From Nocardioides sp. (lineage in GTDB: Bacteria > Actinomycetota > Actinomycetes > Propionibacteriales > Nocardioidaceae), in contig NZ_JASLGR010000041.1 in assembly GCF_030150155.1 (NCBI RefSeq), positions 1-51,326 of the forward strand: DNA of 51,326 nt, in the 5' to 3' direction. The notes beneath the pieces were generated by a model, which saw only the letters and a program-made list of their open reading frames with translations, was not told the origin of the DNA and made no database searches. Shown here one piece after another: positions 50,242 to 51,326 of this stretch (the first letter of the stretch is position 1; every line of letters begins with the position of its first letter). Position numbers and translations under genes: made by a program.

Positions 50242-51326
50242 GTGACTGGACGCCTGTTCACCTCCGAGTCTGTGACCGAGGGACACCCGGACAAGATCGC
50301 CGACCAGATCAGCGACACCGTCCTCGACTACCTGCTCGAGCACGACCCGGCCAGCCGGGTCGCCGTCGAGACCCTGCTCACCACCGGCCTCGTGGTCGTG
50401 GCCGGCGAGGTCACCACCGACGCCTACGCCCCGGTCGCCCAGCTGGTGCGCCAGAAGGTGCTCGAGATCGGCTACGACTCCTCCGACAAGGGCTTCGACG
50501 GCAACTCCTGCGGTGTGCAGGTCGCCATCGGCTCGCAGTCCGCCGACATCGCTCAGGGTGTCGACACCGCCGAGGAGGAGCGCGTCGAGGGGTCGGCCGA
50601 CGAGCTCGACAAGCAGGGCGCGGGCGACCAGGGCCTGATGTTCGGCTACGCCTGCGACGACACCCCCGAGCTCTTCCCGCTGCCGATCAAGATGGCCCAG
50701 ACGCTCGCCGAGCGCCTCACCGAGGTGCGCAAGAACGGCACGCTGGCCTACCTGCGTCCCGACGGCAAGACCCAGGTCACCATCGAGTACGACGACGAGA
50801 ACCGCGCCGTCCGGGTCGACACCGTGGTGCTGTCCACGCAGCACTCCGAGGACGTCACCCAGGAGCAGCTCGCCGCCGACATCAAGAAGCACGTCATCGA
50901 GCCGGTGCTGGAGCAGTTCAAGACCAGCGTCCCGTTCGACGGCTACAAGCTCTACATCAACCCCACCGGTCGCTTCGTCGTCGGTGGCCCGATGGGTGAC
51001 GCCGGCCTGACCGGTCGCAAGATCATCGTCGACACCTACGGCGGCATGGCCCGTCACGGTGGTGGAGCCTTCTCCGGCAAGGACCCGTCGAAGGTCGACC
51101 GCTCGGCCGCCTACGCGATGCGCTGGGTCGCCAAGAACATCGTCGCCGCGGGTCTGGCCCGCCGCGCCGAGGTTCAGGTCGCCTCCGCGATCGGCAAGGC
51201 CCAGCCCGTCGGCGTCTTCGTCGAGACCTTCGGCACCGAGACCGTCGCGGTGGAGAAGATCCAGGCTGCCGTGCTCTCGGTCTTCGACCTGCGTCCGGCC
51301 GCGATCATCCGCGACCTGGACCTGTT
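50242..51326 (+). CDS. metK: S-adenosylmethionine synthetase, cut by the window end
   Basis: An open frame from GTG 50242 to the end of the window, 361 complete codons of an expected 400 or so. It makes SAM from ATP and methionine. The ATP motif GHPDKIADQISD is near residues 14-25, GAGDQGLMFGYA is the conserved hexapeptide region, and the P-loop-like GGGAFSGKDPSKVDRSAAY follows. AGGAG at 50229-50233 is 8 nt upstream, overlapping the end of coaBC. Only 5 nt separate the genes, so there is no room for a SAM riboswitch. The missing part is about 40 C-terminal residues. Confidence 0.95.
   Translation, partial: MTGRLFTSESVTEGHPDKIADQISDTVLDYLLEHDPASRVAVETLLTTGLVVVAGEVTTDAYAPVAQLVRQKVLEIGYDSSDKGFDGNSCGVQVAIGSQSADIAQGVDTAEEERVEGSADELDKQGAGDQGLMFGYACDDTPELFPLPIKMAQTLAERLTEVRKNGTLAYLRPDGKTQVTIEYDDENRAVRVDTVVLSTQHSEDVTQEQLAADIKKHVIEPVLEQFKTSVPFDGYKLYINPTGRFVVGGPMGDAGLTGRKIIVDTYGGMARHGGGAFSGKDPSKVDRSAAYAMRWVAKNIVAAGLARRAEVQVASAIGKAQPVGVFVETFGTETVAVEKIQAAVLSVFDLRPAAIIRDLDL

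Overview
The window is a high-GC actinobacterial chromosome segment, most like Nocardioidaceae (Nocardioides and relatives). It is almost solid housekeeping sequence with very short intergenic gaps. The main clues are an actinobacterial-type integration host factor next to gmk-rpoZ-coaBC-metK, the PGKGP loop of EF-P, an actinobacterial LexA box ahead of ruvCAB, an LAETG sortase signal, many GTG/TTG starts and many TANNNT -10 boxes lying 6-8 nt before a start codon (leaderless genes). The genus is inferred. I see no rRNA, tRNA, CRISPR array, insertion sequence, prophage or restriction/defence locus.

Layout. 1-3055: yebC, then the SOS-controlled ruvC-ruvA-ruvB Holliday-junction operon. 3200-9401: yajC-secD-secF, apt and the bifunctional (p)ppGpp enzyme rel. 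9462-11469: a divergent DUF349 / metallo-hydrolase pair. 11473-14606: hisS-aspS. 14777-20949: a five-gene peptide ABC transporter operon with unusual order (permease, binding protein, permease, ATPase, ATPase). 20984-27151: rarA, an unrecognised 117-aa gene, alaS, ruvX, mltG. 27141-32971: shikimate genes aroE, (A24 peptidase), aroC-aroK-aroB-aroQ, then efp-nusB. 33030-34875: a flavin disulfide-type oxidoreductase and a convergent VOC protein. 34974-45709: the pyrimidine regulon pyrR-pyrB-pyrC-(tandem GNAT) and carA-carB-pyrD-pyrF, split by a reverse-strand DUF1697 gene. 45706-47542: a small lipoprotein and a convergent sortase-anchored 'choice-of-anchor A' protein. 47717-51326: mihF-gmk-rpoZ-coaBC-metK, with metK cut by the window edge.

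How it works together. The window encodes SOS-regulated junction processing, Sec accessory translocation, stringent response, tRNA charging, and aromatic and pyrimidine biosynthesis, mostly as operons whose genes overlap by 1-11 nt. The most informative regulatory structures are two PyrR-binding RNA hairpins, before pyrR and before carA, whose lower stems contain the Shine-Dalgarno sequence, and the LexA box before ruvC. I found no clearly new multi-gene system. The more unusual points are the duplicated PyrR element after the pyr operon was split, the density of leaderless promoters, a palindromic two-way promoter, probable CTG starts, a double-GNAT protein in the pyr operon, a likely non-discriminating AspRS, and the cell-surface insertion between pyrF and mihF.
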